From: a bacterium | GTDB lineage: Bacteria; Planctomycetota; Planctomycetia; Pirellulales; Pirellulaceae | Direction of reading: 5' to 3' | Assembly: GCA_016124445.1 (NCBI GenBank) | Contig: WGNR01000001.1 | Location: 496,001-560,000 of the forward strand | DNA length: 64,000 nt | Shown here: piece by piece, positions 8,443 through 17,990 of the stretch | Numbering within the stretch: position 1 is the stretch's first letter | Layout: each line of letters begins with the position of its first letter | Translations under genes and position numbers: made by a program | The notes under the pieces: generated by a model | Database searches by the model: none | What the model was told of the DNA's origin: nothing | The model's input: the letters and a program-made list of their open reading frames with translations, nothing else

Positions 8443-9501
8443 TTAAGCCGAGACAAGCGATTTAAGACGCTCGTTAGCCTCCGAAAGTAGTTGCTCGGTT
8501 TCGTCCCAGCCGATGCAGGCATCGGTGATCGAAATGCCGTACGCAAGGTTGCTGGGATCGTCGCCCAGACTTTGCTTGCCTGGATTGATGTTGCTTTCCA
8601 ACATCATCCCGGCGATTGCCCGGCAACCTTCGACGCGTTGTTCGAGGACATCACGCCATACGGCTGCCTGCCGGGTATGATCTTTCAGCGAGTTCCCATG
8701 GCTGCAATCGACGAGCAAACGAGGCTGCTGGCTACGCTTTTCCAACTGGGCAATGGCATCGGCGATCGACTCAGGCGAATAATTCGGGCCGGAACGCCCA
8801 CCGCGAAGGATCAAGTGTCCCCAAGGATTCCCCTTGGAATGGATCACACAGGTCGCGCCTTCGCCGTCGATTCCCAAGAAGCTGTGCGGGGCGTTGGAAG
8901 ACATCATCGCGTCGAGGGCGATTTGAAGGTCACCGTCGGTACCATTCTTGAAACCTATCGGCATCGACAAACCGCTGGCCATCTGACGATGCGTGGGCGA
9001 TTCAGTCGTCCGGGCACCGATCGAAGCCAGTGAGATCAAATCGGCAATGTACTGCGGCGTAACCGGCTCCAAGGCCTCGGTCGCGGCTGGGATGCCCAGT
9101 TCGGCCAGGTGACTCAACAATTTGCGAGCCAATCGGTAGCCTTCGGCGATGTCGAACGTATCGTTCAGGTGGGGATCGTTGATCAACCCCTTCCAGCCGA
9201 CCGTTGTCCGGGGCTTCTCGAAGTAGACACGCATAACCACCAGCATCGTCTCTGCGACCTGATCCGAAAGCTTCTTGAGTCGGGCACCATATTCCATGGC
9301 GCTTTCGACGTTGTGAATGGAGCAAGGCCCAACCACGGCGATTAGGCGGTCATCTTCGCCGGCAAGAATGCTTTGGATCTGCTGCCGCGTTTCGAAGACA
9401 AAGTCTTGCGCCGCTTCGGAGATGGGGAATTCTCGTTTGATTTCGCTGGGTGGGGCCAGCTTTTCAATCCGATGGACGTTGATATTGTCGGTCTGGTGCA
9501 T
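8443..9501 (-). CDS. aroG: 3-deoxy-7-phosphoheptulonate (DAHP) synthase, class I
   Basis: 352 residues, the usual length of AroF/G/H enzymes. It makes DAHP from phosphoenolpyruvate and erythrose 4-phosphate, the first step of the shikimate pathway. Visible motifs are VVGPCSIHN (metal-binding Cys), RVYFEKPRTTVGWKGLINDP, GARTTESPTHRQMASGLSMPIGF, LLVDCSHGNS (metal His), GMMLESN (metal Glu) and SITDACIGW (metal Asp). AGGA lies a few bases before the ATG. The leader contains a large inverted repeat described separately. Which aromatic amino acid inhibits it cannot be told, so the symbol denotes the family. Confidence 0.92.
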   Translation of the reverse strand: MHQTDNINVHRIEKLAPPSEIKREFPISEAAQDFVFETRQQIQSILAGEDDRLIAVVGPCSIHNVESAMEYGARLKKLSDQVAETMLVVMRVYFEKPRTTVGWKGLINDPHLNDTFDIAEGYRLARKLLSHLAELGIPAATEALEPVTPQYIADLISLASIGARTTESPTHRQMASGLSMPIGFKNGTDGDLQIALDAMMSSNAPHSFLGIDGEGATCVIHSKGNPWGHLILRGGRSGPNYSPESIADAIAQLEKRSQQPRLLVDCSHGNSLKDHTRQAAVWRDVLEQRVEGCRAIAGMMLESNINPGKQSLGDDPSNLAYGISITDACIGWDETEQLLSEANERLKSLVSA

Positions 9502-9513
9502 GGTCCTGCCTAT

Positions 9514-9587
9514 GGAGGCCGCCTAATCGTTGAGGGAAGACTTCTATCATGTCTCAAGCCCCCGCTTTCTCCTAGGCGGCTGCCTCC
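9514..9587 (-). promoter_or_regulatory. Long inverted repeat in the DAHP synthase leader
   Basis: GGAGGCCGCCTA at 9514-9525 pairs with TAGGCGGC plus CCTCC at 9573-9587, with two extra bases in one arm and a 47-base loop. On the mRNA the second arm ends about 12 bases before the ATG at 9501, next to the ribosome-binding AGGA. Folding could affect translation initiation. No known riboswitch class was recognised. Confidence 0.4.
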
Positions 9588-9644
9588 GGAGCATGGCAAA
9601 TTTCGGGCGACTAGGTAGGATTTTGCGGATTTATGCGGAAAATT

Positions 9645-10139
9645 TTACGATTCCGGCGAAGTGTGGACCTTCTCTTCAGGGCTCGATTTGGCCTGCAAAT
9701 CGGTCAATAGCGTGTCCGACGTTTGCTCGAATACCCCCCGAGAGTTATCAGGAAGCTTGGCATAGATACCGATCTCGGTCAGCTGATCGCTTTCGGGATT
9801 GAAATTGATTCCGACTTTCCGCATGAATGCCCCCAGCGCGATGGTCATTCGCTCGTGGCCTGGAAGCGGGTTTTTGCTGTAATGATGAAACGCATCGTTT
9901 AGCGTGATTCCGATGTTTCGTAGTTGCTCGTCGGATTGATTCTGCACAACCAACGCCAACTGATCGCCGATCGTTTCGATATGGATCGAAATCGGCAGCG
10001 GCTTATCCGACTTCTTCGGCAACGAAATGACCAGAAAGGTCAGCATCGCGATCGGAATTAAAACGATCATCGCCAGAAACCAGGTCAGCCCAAATCGTGA
10101 GAGGCGAAGTTCGTTGGGATCTTGAGTCATTTCGTTCAT
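9645..10139 (-). CDS. Hypothetical single-pass membrane protein
   Basis: 164 residues. One strong membrane helix lies at about residues 18-42, followed by an approximately 120-residue outside domain. This contains ISIHIETIGDQLALVVQNQSDEQL-like beta-rich sequence and then a Ser/Glu-rich tail. No known domain is recognised. The exact start could be Met1 or Met4. It is transcribed divergently from the RegB-like kinase, 81 bases away. The coding call rests on reading-frame length and a plausible membrane topology. Confidence 0.65.
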   Translation of the reverse strand: MNEMTQDPNELRLSRFGLTWFLAMIVLIPIAMLTFLVISLPKKSDKPLPISIHIETIGDQLALVVQNQSDEQLRNIGITLNDAFHHYSKNPLPGHERMTIALGAFMRKVGINFNPESDQLTEIGIYAKLPDNSRGVFEQTSDTLLTDLQAKSSPEEKVHTSPES

Positions 10140-10220
10140 CTATTAATCTTTCCCTCAGGCAGTGATCGCCGTCTGATCATTCAATTTACGCCCAGAGCCC
10201 GCTGACCGGCTACCCACCCG

Positions 10221-11606
10221 ATGCCGCAAACTCATTTTGATCAAGGCCCTCACCTGTTTGAAGGCCGCAAAGCTCGTCTGACAATTAACACCGCATGGTT
10301 GATAAAATTGCGCTGGGTGGCCGCGTTCGGACAATTGATTACGATCGCGACGGTTATGTTTGTCTTCGGTGTGGAAGTCCATTGGCAGCCGCTGGCGATC
10401 ATCATCCTGCTGACTTCTTCCAGTAACCTGCTTCTCTCGTATCGTTTCCAAGTACTTCGCAACCGCGACCTGACTAGCTTGGCCCCGTGGGAATCGTTGC
10501 TGTTTGGCGTCATGCTGCTGGACCTCGGGTTTCTGACCGCCATGTTGTTCTTCACCGGCGGGATCTCCAATCCATTCAGTGTCTTCTACCTAGTGAACCT
10601 CGCGTTGGCGGCCACCGTGCTGACACCGCGAAACACCGGCATCCTGGCGATTGTCACCGTTGGTTGCATCGCGTTGCTGCTGATCGCCCGGAATCAGATT
10701 TCGCTGCTGGGTAGCTGGCATGTGATAGATCTCGAAAACAGCGGCATTCCACTACATATTCTGCTGGACGGAACCTCGATTGCCCTGGTGACCTGCGCGA
10801 TGGTGATTGTCTATTTCACCACTCGGCTTAATGTCGAATTGCAACGCAAAGAAGCCAGCCTGCGCGTGAACGAAATCAAACAGGCTCGCAGCGAAAAGCT
10901 TGAGGCCCTCGGTACCTTGGCGGCGGGTGCCGCCCACGAGCTTTCCACGCCTCTCGCGACGATCGCCGTGGTGGCCAAGGAAGTGCAGCGAGGCCTGGAT
11001 ATGGGCGATTTCCCGGCTGAAATCAAGGAAGACATCGGCCTGATCCGCAGCGAGCTAGACCGCTGCCGGGCCATACTGGATCAGATGTCGACCGACGCCG
11101 GGCAGGCGACGGGCGAGCCGATTGTCCAAATAACGGCACAGAAGCTTCTAGAAGAAGTGGTTCAACGGATAGAAACGCAACATCGCGATCGGGTCGCGCT
11201 GAAATTGACAGCCGCCGACGAGCAGATCAATGTGCCTCGGCACCTGTTGGCCCAAGCGATTCGCGGCCTCATCAAGAACGCAATCGATGCCACGCCCGCC
11301 AACGAGTCGATCGAACTATCGGCAGACGTTGTTGATCAGGACGTGGCGATCACGGTTCGTGATCATGGCACCGGGATGCCGCCTGATATTCTGGCTCGGA
11401 TCGGAGAACCTTTCTTCACGACCAAGGAGCCCGGCTCCGGTACGGGGCTCGGTGTTTTCCTGGCGAAGAACGTTGTCGAGAAACTTGATGGGGAGGTCCG
11501 CATCGAATCGGTACCGCGTGAGGGAACAACCGTGACGCTGCTCATACCTCGTTCAACATCGGAAAATAACGCAAAAACTGCGAAGAAGTCCGTCCGTGAC
11601 ACGTAG
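10221..11606 (+). CDS. regB: RegB/PrrB-like redox-sensing histidine kinase
   Basis: 461 residues. About six membrane helices fill residues 25-200. Between them lies GGISNPF at 113-119, the heptad known in RegB for sensing the quinone pool. The cytoplasmic kinase has the H-box LAAGAAHELSTPLAT with His239, an N-box LIKNAIDAT, and G-boxes DHGTGMPP and GSGTGLGVFLA. The N-terminal LIKLRWVAAFGQ is also RegB-like. No cysteine is seen in the linker just before the H-box, so the cysteine-based sensing described for Rhodobacter RegB may be absent. The paired regulator follows 94 bases downstream. Family assignment is strong; the symbol is by family. Confidence 0.85.
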   Translation: MPQTHFDQGPHLFEGRKARLTINTAWLIKLRWVAAFGQLITIATVMFVFGVEVHWQPLAIIILLTSSSNLLLSYRFQVLRNRDLTSLAPWESLLFGVMLLDLGFLTAMLFFTGGISNPFSVFYLVNLALAATVLTPRNTGILAIVTVGCIALLLIARNQISLLGSWHVIDLENSGIPLHILLDGTSIALVTCAMVIVYFTTRLNVELQRKEASLRVNEIKQARSEKLEALGTLAAGAAHELSTPLATIAVVAKEVQRGLDMGDFPAEIKEDIGLIRSELDRCRAILDQMSTDAGQATGEPIVQITAQKLLEEVVQRIETQHRDRVALKLTAADEQINVPRHLLAQAIRGLIKNAIDATPANESIELSADVVDQDVAITVRDHGTGMPPDILARIGEPFFTTKEPGSGTGLGVFLAKNVVEKLDGEVRIESVPREGTTVTLLIPRSTSENNAKTAKKSVRDT

Positions 11607-11700
11607 GCATTGCCATCGGTATTTTCTATAGTGTACGGACTGCGAACGTCACGATCTGTCAGACCAGTTCCCTTTGTACGATTGCCCAACCAGCGGAACG

Positions 11701-12234
11701 ATGTCGCGACCTACGATGCTACTAGTCGATGACGACGATATCTTGCGGAACCGCTTAACCCGAGCGTTCTCGTCTCGCGGGTTCGATGTCTATGCCGCCA
11801 AGACAAAAGAAGACGCGGTAGCCCAAGCCGAAGAAGCCCAGCCCGATCGCGCGGTGCTCGACTTGAAATTGCCGGAGACCTCTGGGCTCGAGATCCTGCG
11901 AGAACTGCTTAAGGTCTCGCCCCTCACGCAGACGGTCATCCTGACGGGCTATGGCAGTATCACCAACGCTGTAGAAGCGGTTCGCCTGGGGGCAATTAAT
12001 TACCTGACCAAGCCTGCGGACGCCGACGAAATTCTGGCCGCTTTCGAAAATCGAGCGACGACCGATCCCCAAATTGAATCAAGTTCCTACAATCCCCAGT
12101 CACTCGCCGAAGCGGAGTGGGAACATATTCACCGTGTATTGAACCAGTGTGGCGGAAACCTTTCCGAAGCTGCCCGACTGCTCGATATTCCGAGGAGAAC
12201 TCTGCAGCGCAAGCTGAAGAAACTTGCACCTTAA
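11701..12234 (+). CDS. regA: RegA/PrrA-like response regulator
   Basis: 177 residues from the ATG at 11701; an in-frame TTG at 11674 would add nine residues and is less likely. A receiver domain (1-120) has the acidic pocket DDDD near residues 10-13, phospho-acceptor Asp54 and Lys in YLTKPAD. A C-terminal Fis-type helix-turn-helix (about 135-175) has HRVLNQCGGNLSEAARLLDIPRRTLQRKL, matching the RegA/ActR/PrrA signature almost throughout. There is no sigma-54 AAA domain. It lies directly upstream of the alternative complex III and cytochrome oxidase genes and is the obvious candidate regulator of them. Confidence 0.88.
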   Translation: MSRPTMLLVDDDDILRNRLTRAFSSRGFDVYAAKTKEDAVAQAEEAQPDRAVLDLKLPETSGLEILRELLKVSPLTQTVILTGYGSITNAVEAVRLGAINYLTKPADADEILAAFENRATTDPQIESSSYNPQSLAEAEWEHIHRVLNQCGGNLSEAARLLDIPRRTLQRKLKKLAP

Positions 12235-12495
12235 TGTGCAGATTAAATACACCCCCCAGACTAGTGCGACTTGATGTCACATCGTGACAAACTGCCGTTC
12301 ATTTTACGATTTACATCCAAGACAGCGGTCAGGCCGATGTGTCTGAGACACTTCCCTGAATGCTGACAAGGTTGCCGTTTACAACATAAGCACAAATCGG
12401 CAGTTGACCGCAGAAGCCCCTGAAGGCTTTAGCCAAGTCGAGCCTTATCCTGTCGAATCGTCTCTTTCCCGAGACCACCAACGACTGAGAAATTC
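12235..12495 (+). promoter_or_regulatory. Control region of the respiratory operon with two perfect dyads
   Basis: Two perfect inverted repeats lie here: TGTCAC-ATC-GTGACA at 12275-12289 and GTGTCT-G-AGACAC at 12339-12351. Downstream, CTGACA at 12363-12368 and CATAAG at 12385-12390 form a weak sigma-70-like promoter with a 16-base spacer. The region separates the regA-like gene from actA and would hold the operators controlling the respiratory genes. Confidence 0.5.
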
Positions 12496-13188
12496 ATGGA
12501 CCGCTTTCTATTTCCCCGTTGGGTAAATAAATTCGTTCCGCTCCTGATCGGCGGACTCCTCGTTGGAGCAGCCTACGGTGGAACGATTATCTTCGTGGCC
12601 TCGTCCCCCGAGGTTATCAATCGCGGCTATCAGCCAGAGCAGCCCGTTCCCTTCAGCCATAAGCTGCACGCCGGTCGGTTGAAGATGGATTGCCGCTACT
12701 GCCACAACACGGTTGAAAAGGCACCGCACGCCGCGATCCCCCCGACGGCAACTTGCGGTAACTGCCACACCGGCCCAGACGACAAGGGTGCCCTGCCCTA
12801 CGCAGCGATCCGCACCCAGAGCGTCGCCCTTGAGCCCATCCGCGAAAGCCTGAACACCGGCGAGTCGGTCGACTGGATTCGCGTCCATAATCTGCCTGAC
12901 TTCGTCTTCTTCAATCACAGCGCTCACGTTACCCGAGGTGTCTCCTGCGTCGAATGCCATGGACGTATCGACAAAATGGAACGCGTCGAAGTTGCGAAGC
13001 CGATCTCGATGTCATTCTGTCTGGAATGCCATCGTAATCCTGAAAGTCACATCCGCCCCGTCGATCAGGTCACCAACCTGGAATGGGGCATGGATAAGAC
13101 CGATACGCAGAAGCTTGAAATTGGCCATGAATTGGTCAAAGAGTTGAACATCAAACCATCGACGAACTGCTCGACATGTCATCGATAA
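12496..13188 (+). CDS. actA: Alternative complex III subunit ActA, pentaheme cytochrome c
   Basis: 230 residues. An N-terminal membrane anchor (about 10-33) is followed by a periplasmic domain with five CxxCH heme motifs: CRYCH, CGNCH, CVECH, CLECH and the C-terminal CSTCH. Five hemes is the number known for ActA of Rhodothermus marinus. The protein passes electrons within alternative complex III, which oxidises quinol in place of the cytochrome bc1 complex. The PVPFSHKLHAG segment provides likely distal His ligands. It overlaps actB by 13 bases, so the two are translationally linked. Confidence 0.93.
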   Translation: MDRFLFPRWVNKFVPLLIGGLLVGAAYGGTIIFVASSPEVINRGYQPEQPVPFSHKLHAGRLKMDCRYCHNTVEKAPHAAIPPTATCGNCHTGPDDKGALPYAAIRTQSVALEPIRESLNTGESVDWIRVHNLPDFVFFNHSAHVTRGVSCVECHGRIDKMERVEVAKPISMSFCLECHRNPESHIRPVDQVTNLEWGMDKTDTQKLEIGHELVKELNIKPSTNCSTCHR

Positions 13189-16100
13189 AGCCTGAAAACG
13201 ATAAACCGAAGTATTGGCGCAGCCTCGATCAGCTCGAGGGTACTCCTGAGTTCGAGCAGTTCCTGAAACAAGAATTTCCGGAAGCTGCCGAACACGCCCC
13301 GACCGGGATCGGACGTCGCCGCTGGATGCAACTGATGGGCGCTACGTTCGCCCTGGCCACCGGTGCGGCAGGCTGCCGTTACCCGGAAGAAGAAAAGGTG
13401 GGATTCCGCTACCCGGAAGAGAAAATCGCCCCCTTCTCTCGTCGCCCCGAGAATCGCATCCCTGGCAAACCACAGAAGTTCGCCACAACGTTGATGACCG
13501 CCGGCAACGTTCATCCGGTCGTCGCCACCGCCTTCGATGGTCGTCCGATCAAGATCGACGGCAATCAACTTCATCCGCTGGTCTCGGGTGCTGATCTGCA
13601 TGCCCAGGCCACACTGATTCACCTGTACGACCCCGACCGCAGCCAGGAACCGGTTCTGCACGAGGAAGGTGAACAGACTCGCCCGTGGGAAGTCTTCACC
13701 GCCTGGTGGGAAAACGAAGCGAAGAGCCTCGCCGGCGCCGATTCCTCAAAGCTGGCGATCCTGCACCAAGCGAATCATTCGCCAACCGTTCTCGCTCAGA
13801 TGAACGAGTTGGCTCGTAAGTTCCCAGAAGCAAAGTGGTATAAGTACGATTCGATTTCTGGCAACACGACTGCTGGCACCCAGTTGGCATTTGGCAAAAA
13901 GCTGCGGCCGCAACTCGATATCAGCAAGGCTGACATCATCGTCGATATCAGTTCCGATCTGTTCGGGACACATCCGACGCACCTGAAGAACAGTCAGGAA
14001 TTTGGCAAACGTCGCGACCCAGCCACTGGTCCCATGAATCGGCTGTATGTGGTTGAGAGCCGTTTCTCCACCACCGGAACCACGGCCGATCATCGCCTGC
14101 CGGTTGCTGCTTCCTTGATCCCCAGCTTTGTTGCTGCCTTGGAAGAGAAAGTGGATGCGGCTATCGCTGAAGGTTTGGCCGAACACCCGCCGGAGGAGAA
14201 AGTCGAAACCATCGTCACCGCGATGGCCCACGACCTGGTCACCCACATGGGCAAGAGTGTGGTTGTTCCTGGTGAGAACCTCGACGCCGACACTCAGGCT
14301 CGCATCTGGCGTATCAACGACAAGTTGAAGAACATCGGCCAGACGGTCACCTTCATCGAAGAACCGAAACTGGCTCGAGACAAGACCGGCACCATTCAAG
14401 AGTTGACCGCCGACCTCAAGACTGGCAACGTTCACACGCTGCTGATCATGGGTGGCAACCCAGTCTACGACGCTCCGGCCGATCTCGACTTTGTTGCCGC
14501 TTTCGATCGCACTCGCAGCCAAGTCTACTTCGGCGACTACCAGAACGAAACTTCGAAGCTCTGCACCTGGCACCTGCCTGCCTCTCAGGGGCTGGAACAA
14601 TGGGGCGATGCAATCGCCTACGACGGTAGCTTCTGCCTGACGCAGCCGCTAATCTCGCCGATCTTCAACACGAAAGATCCAGTTCAGTTCCTTAGCATGC
14701 TGGCTGGTTCTTACATCGCCGACACGCTGGAAGCGGTGAAAAAGTCGGTTGCGGCGATTTCCCCCAGCTCCCTTTCGGAAGCTGCCTGGGGTAAAGCTCT
14801 GCACGATGGCTTCCTCCCCAATTCGGCCAGCAAGCCGGCTTCGGTAAGCCTGTCCTCGGAAATGAAACTGGCCGATGTTTCGCCTGCATCGTGGCGAGGT
14901 GGTTTGGGCACCTCTTTGGAGTTGATCTTCCATCCTGGCAGTGGCACCTACGACGGTCGCTTCGCCAACAATGGCTGGCTGCAGGAACTGCCTGACCCAA
15001 TCACCAAGGTTACCTGGGACAACGTTGTGACGCTAAGTCCCAAGACAGCCAAAGAGCTCAACGTTCAGCAAAAAGAAACTGGTGGCGGCAAAGCCGATTT
15101 CCTCGCCATCACGGTGAACGGCAAAACAGTCGAGCTTCCAATTTTCATTCAGCTAGGCCAAGCCGACGGCACCCTAGCCGTTGGTCTGGGCTACGGACGC
15201 AAGATGGCTGGCCACGTAGGCGGCTTCGTCGAAAAGGGCATCGACCCGGTCGGTGTCGACGTCAGTCCCCTGCGAACATCGGCCACCATGCATGTGGCAA
15301 CCGAGGTCACAGCCGAGGGAACTGGGAATTCATTCAAACTGGCTTCGACGCAGGACCACTTTGTGATCGACCTGTTGGGCATGCGAGAAATTGGTCGCCG
15401 CGTCTCCGAGTTGGTGCGTGAAGGAACGCTCGAAGAATACGAGATGCATCCTGACTTCGCCCAACACGAAGTCCACCATCCGCCATTGGTTTCCCTGTGG
15501 GAAGACCAAGAGTGGATGAAGGAATCTTACGACGGCCACCGTTGGGGCATGTCGATCGACCTGTCGAAGTGCACCGGCTGCAACGGCTGCACGATCGCCT
15601 GCCAGGCCGAAAACAACGTTCCGATCGTTGGTAAAGAAGCGGTTGCCGCTGGCCGTGAAATGCATTGGATTCGTGTCGACCGCTACTTCAGCGGCGATGA
15701 ACCTGAAGATTCGCTCGAAATCAAGGCCGTCACTCAACCAGTGACCTGCCAGCAGTGCGAAACGGCCCCTTGCGAGAGCGTTTGCCCGGTCGCGGCCACG
15801 ACTCACAGCAAAGAAGGCTTGAACGACATGGCCTACAACCGCTGTATCGGTACCCGGTACTGCGGCAACAACTGCCCCTACAAAGTTCGTCGCTTTAACT
15901 ACCTGGACTGGCGTGTCACGGAAGATCAGTTCCTCCATGGCAACAAAGAGTTGGCCAAGCTGATTTACAATCCAGACGTGACGGTTCGTGCTCGCGGCGT
16001 GATGGAAAAGTGTACCTACTGCGTGCAACGGATCCAAAACGCCAAGATCGACGCTCGTGCCGAACGCCGTGCTTTGGAACCGAATGAGATCAAGACCGCC

Positions 16101-16448
16101 TGCCAGGAAGCTTGCTCCTCCGAGGCGATCATCTTCGGTGACCTGCACAACCCGGAAAGCGACGTCACCAAGGCTCATTCCAGCCCACGCGCTTACGCCA
16201 TGCTGGCTGAATTGAACACCAAGCCGCGAACCAAGTACTTGGCACGGATTCGTAACCCGCATCCGTGGCTCGCGCCGGAAATCGAAGAATCCCACGGTCA
16301 TGGAGGCCATGCTGAAGAAGAGCATGGTCACAAGGACGATGAGCACGGGCATGCCGAAGAAGGCCATGCACCAGCCGAGGGTGACGCGAAAGAACACGCA
16401 GAAGCCAAAGAGAAACCGATGGAAGAAGCTGCTGGCGACAAAGAGTAG
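13176..16448 (+). CDS. actB: Alternative complex III subunit ActB, molybdopterin-fold iron-sulfur protein
   Basis: 1090 residues. A Tat-type signal (RRRWMQLMGATFALATGAAG, about residues 47-67) follows a TAT-ActB-type N-terminal region with YWRSLDQLEGTPEF. The central part is a molybdopterin-oxidoreductase fold, known in this family to lack molybdenum. Residues of about 797-1000 are a PsrB/HybA-like domain with four cysteine clusters: CTGCNGCTIAC, CQQCETAPCESVCPV, CIGTRYCGNNCP and CTYCV with a late CQEAC. The C-terminal 60 residues are an unusual His/Glu-rich tail (HGHGGHAEEEHGH). The reading frame starts inside actA. The iron-sulfur clusters are expected to carry electrons in the complex. Confidence 0.93.
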   Translation: MSSIKPENDKPKYWRSLDQLEGTPEFEQFLKQEFPEAAEHAPTGIGRRRWMQLMGATFALATGAAGCRYPEEEKVGFRYPEEKIAPFSRRPENRIPGKPQKFATTLMTAGNVHPVVATAFDGRPIKIDGNQLHPLVSGADLHAQATLIHLYDPDRSQEPVLHEEGEQTRPWEVFTAWWENEAKSLAGADSSKLAILHQANHSPTVLAQMNELARKFPEAKWYKYDSISGNTTAGTQLAFGKKLRPQLDISKADIIVDISSDLFGTHPTHLKNSQEFGKRRDPATGPMNRLYVVESRFSTTGTTADHRLPVAASLIPSFVAALEEKVDAAIAEGLAEHPPEEKVETIVTAMAHDLVTHMGKSVVVPGENLDADTQARIWRINDKLKNIGQTVTFIEEPKLARDKTGTIQELTADLKTGNVHTLLIMGGNPVYDAPADLDFVAAFDRTRSQVYFGDYQNETSKLCTWHLPASQGLEQWGDAIAYDGSFCLTQPLISPIFNTKDPVQFLSMLAGSYIADTLEAVKKSVAAISPSSLSEAAWGKALHDGFLPNSASKPASVSLSSEMKLADVSPASWRGGLGTSLELIFHPGSGTYDGRFANNGWLQELPDPITKVTWDNVVTLSPKTAKELNVQQKETGGGKADFLAITVNGKTVELPIFIQLGQADGTLAVGLGYGRKMAGHVGGFVEKGIDPVGVDVSPLRTSATMHVATEVTAEGTGNSFKLASTQDHFVIDLLGMREIGRRVSELVREGTLEEYEMHPDFAQHEVHHPPLVSLWEDQEWMKESYDGHRWGMSIDLSKCTGCNGCTIACQAENNVPIVGKEAVAAGREMHWIRVDRYFSGDEPEDSLEIKAVTQPVTCQQCETAPCESVCPVAATTHSKEGLNDMAYNRCIGTRYCGNNCPYKVRRFNYLDWRVTEDQFLHGNKELAKLIYNPDVTVRARGVMEKCTYCVQRIQNAKIDARAERRALEPNEIKTACQEACSSEAIIFGDLHNPESDVTKAHSSPRAYAMLAELNTKPRTKYLARIRNPHPWLAPEIEESHGHGGHAEEEHGHKDDEHGHAEEGHAPAEGDAKEHAEAKEKPMEEAAGDKE

Positions 16449-16512
16449 TCAGCGCAGTTCTGGTTTCCTAAACACGTAAGTTAATAGCCACACTTTCTAA
16501 TCAAGAGTACGA

Positions 16513-17946
16513 ATGGCCACCGTAAACGAAGTCATAGACACCACGATCGACGATCCGGGCAACCGGACTCCCCTCGTGATTGGCGGGCACGACTACGGCT
16601 CGATTACCAAGTTGGTTTGCCGAATCAACGAAGACAAAACCCCGATCGGCTGGTACATCTCGTTCGCCGTCGCCGCTTCGGTGCTGGGGATGTTCTTCGC
16701 GTTGATTGGCTATCTGGTCTACACCGGCGTCGGTGTCTGGGGCAACAACACCCCGGTCTACTGGGGCTTTCCGATCGTGAACTTCGTGTTCTGGGTCGGT
16801 ATCGGTCACGCTGGTACGCTGATTTCCGCCATCTTGTTTATCTTCCGACAAAACTGGCGAACGAGTATCAACCGCTTCGCGGAAGCGATGACGATCTTCG
16901 CGGTCTGTTGTGCCGGTATCTTCCCGGCAATTCACATCGGCCGTGTGTGGGTGTTTTACTGGCTGTTTCCGATCCCCAGCTTGCAATTGTCGATGTGGCC
17001 TAACTTCCGCAGCCCGCTGCTGTGGGACGTGTTCGCAGTTTCGACCTATGCAACCGTTTCGGTGATCTTCTGGTACACCGGCATGATCCCCGACTTGGCA
17101 ACGTTGCGAGACCGGACCGACAACCCAATCCTGCGGGTTGTCTACTCTATCCTGTCGCTCGGCTGGACTGGTTCGGCTCGGGCCTGGTCGCGTTACGAAA
17201 AGGCTTACACCTTGTTCGCCGCCCTGGCCGCTCCGCTCGTTCTTTCGGTGCATACGATCGTTAGTTTTGACTTTGCGGTCTCACAGATTCCTGGTTGGCA
17301 TACGACGATCTTCCCGCCTTACTTCGTCGCTGGTGCGGTGTTCAGCGGTTTCGGTATGGTGCTCACCCTGATGGTGCCTGCCCGGCAGCTTTACGGCTTG
17401 CACGACATCGTAACGATGCGTCACCTCGAAAACGTCTGTAAGATTTTGCTCGTAACCGGTTCGATGGTGGGTTATGCCTACGCAATGGAATTCTTCATTG
17501 CCTGGTACGGCGGCAACCTGACCGAAAAGTTCGCGTTCATCAACCGTGCTTTTGGACCGTACTGGTGGGCTTACTTCATCATGGTTTCCTGCAACGTGAT
17601 CAGCCCACAGTTGTTCTGGTTTAAGAAATGCCGCACGACCCCGTGGCTGATGTTTGTGATCAGTATCTTTGTGAACATCGGTATGTGGTTCGAGCGTTTT
17701 GTGATCACCGTCACTTCGCTGGCTCGTGACTTTCTGCCTTCCTCCTGGGGCATGTTCCACCCGACCCTGGTCGACTACGGCATGCTGATCGGCAGCTTTG
17801 GTTTGTTCTTCACCCTGTTTTTGCTGTTCGTCCGCTTTGGACCGATCGTGGCGATGACCGAAGTGAAGTCGGTGATGCCCAAACCATATAAGTCCCCGGT
17901 CCACGATGAGCAACACGAAGCCGAACCGGCTGTAGAACCCGCGTAA
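16513..17946 (+). CDS. actC: Alternative complex III subunit ActC, NrfD-like integral membrane protein
   Basis: 477 residues, an NrfD/PsrC-type membrane protein with about ten helices. Recognisable segments are [54 protein letters not shown] and [18 protein letters not shown]. In the known complex ActC holds a quinol site and a proton path on the periplasmic side. A short Glu/Pro-rich tail ends the protein. It is separated by 64 bases from actB and by 44 bases from the actDE fusion, within the same run of plus-strand genes. Confidence 0.93.
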   Translation: MATVNEVIDTTIDDPGNRTPLVIGGHDYGSITKLVCRINEDKTPIGWYISFAVAASVLGMFFALIGYLVYTGVGVWGNNTPVYWGFPIVNFVFWVGIGHAGTLISAILFIFRQNWRTSINRFAEAMTIFAVCCAGIFPAIHIGRVWVFYWLFPIPSLQLSMWPNFRSPLLWDVFAVSTYATVSVIFWYTGMIPDLATLRDRTDNPILRVVYSILSLGWTGSARAWSRYEKAYTLFAALAAPLVLSVHTIVSFDFAVSQIPGWHTTIFPPYFVAGAVFSGFGMVLTLMVPARQLYGLHDIVTMRHLENVCKILLVTGSMVGYAYAMEFFIAWYGGNLTEKFAFINRAFGPYWWAYFIMVSCNVISPQLFWFKKCRTTPWLMFVISIFVNIGMWFERFVITVTSLARDFLPSSWGMFHPTLVDYGMLIGSFGLFFTLFLLFVRFGPIVAMTEVKSVMPKPYKSPVHDEQHEAEPAVEPA

Positions 17947-17990
17947 TAACTTACAACTTCCCACTGGAATACCAGCAGGGCCTTTGATAA

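Noticed and set aside
9547..9594. Possible 15-codon leader peptide in the DAHP synthase leader (minus strand)
   Set aside because: It has no Phe, Tyr or Trp codons, so it cannot work as a classical aromatic attenuator leader.
11674..11700. TTG start for the RegA-like gene
   Set aside because: It would add nine residues unlike RegA. The ATG at 11701 puts the receiver domain at the expected position.
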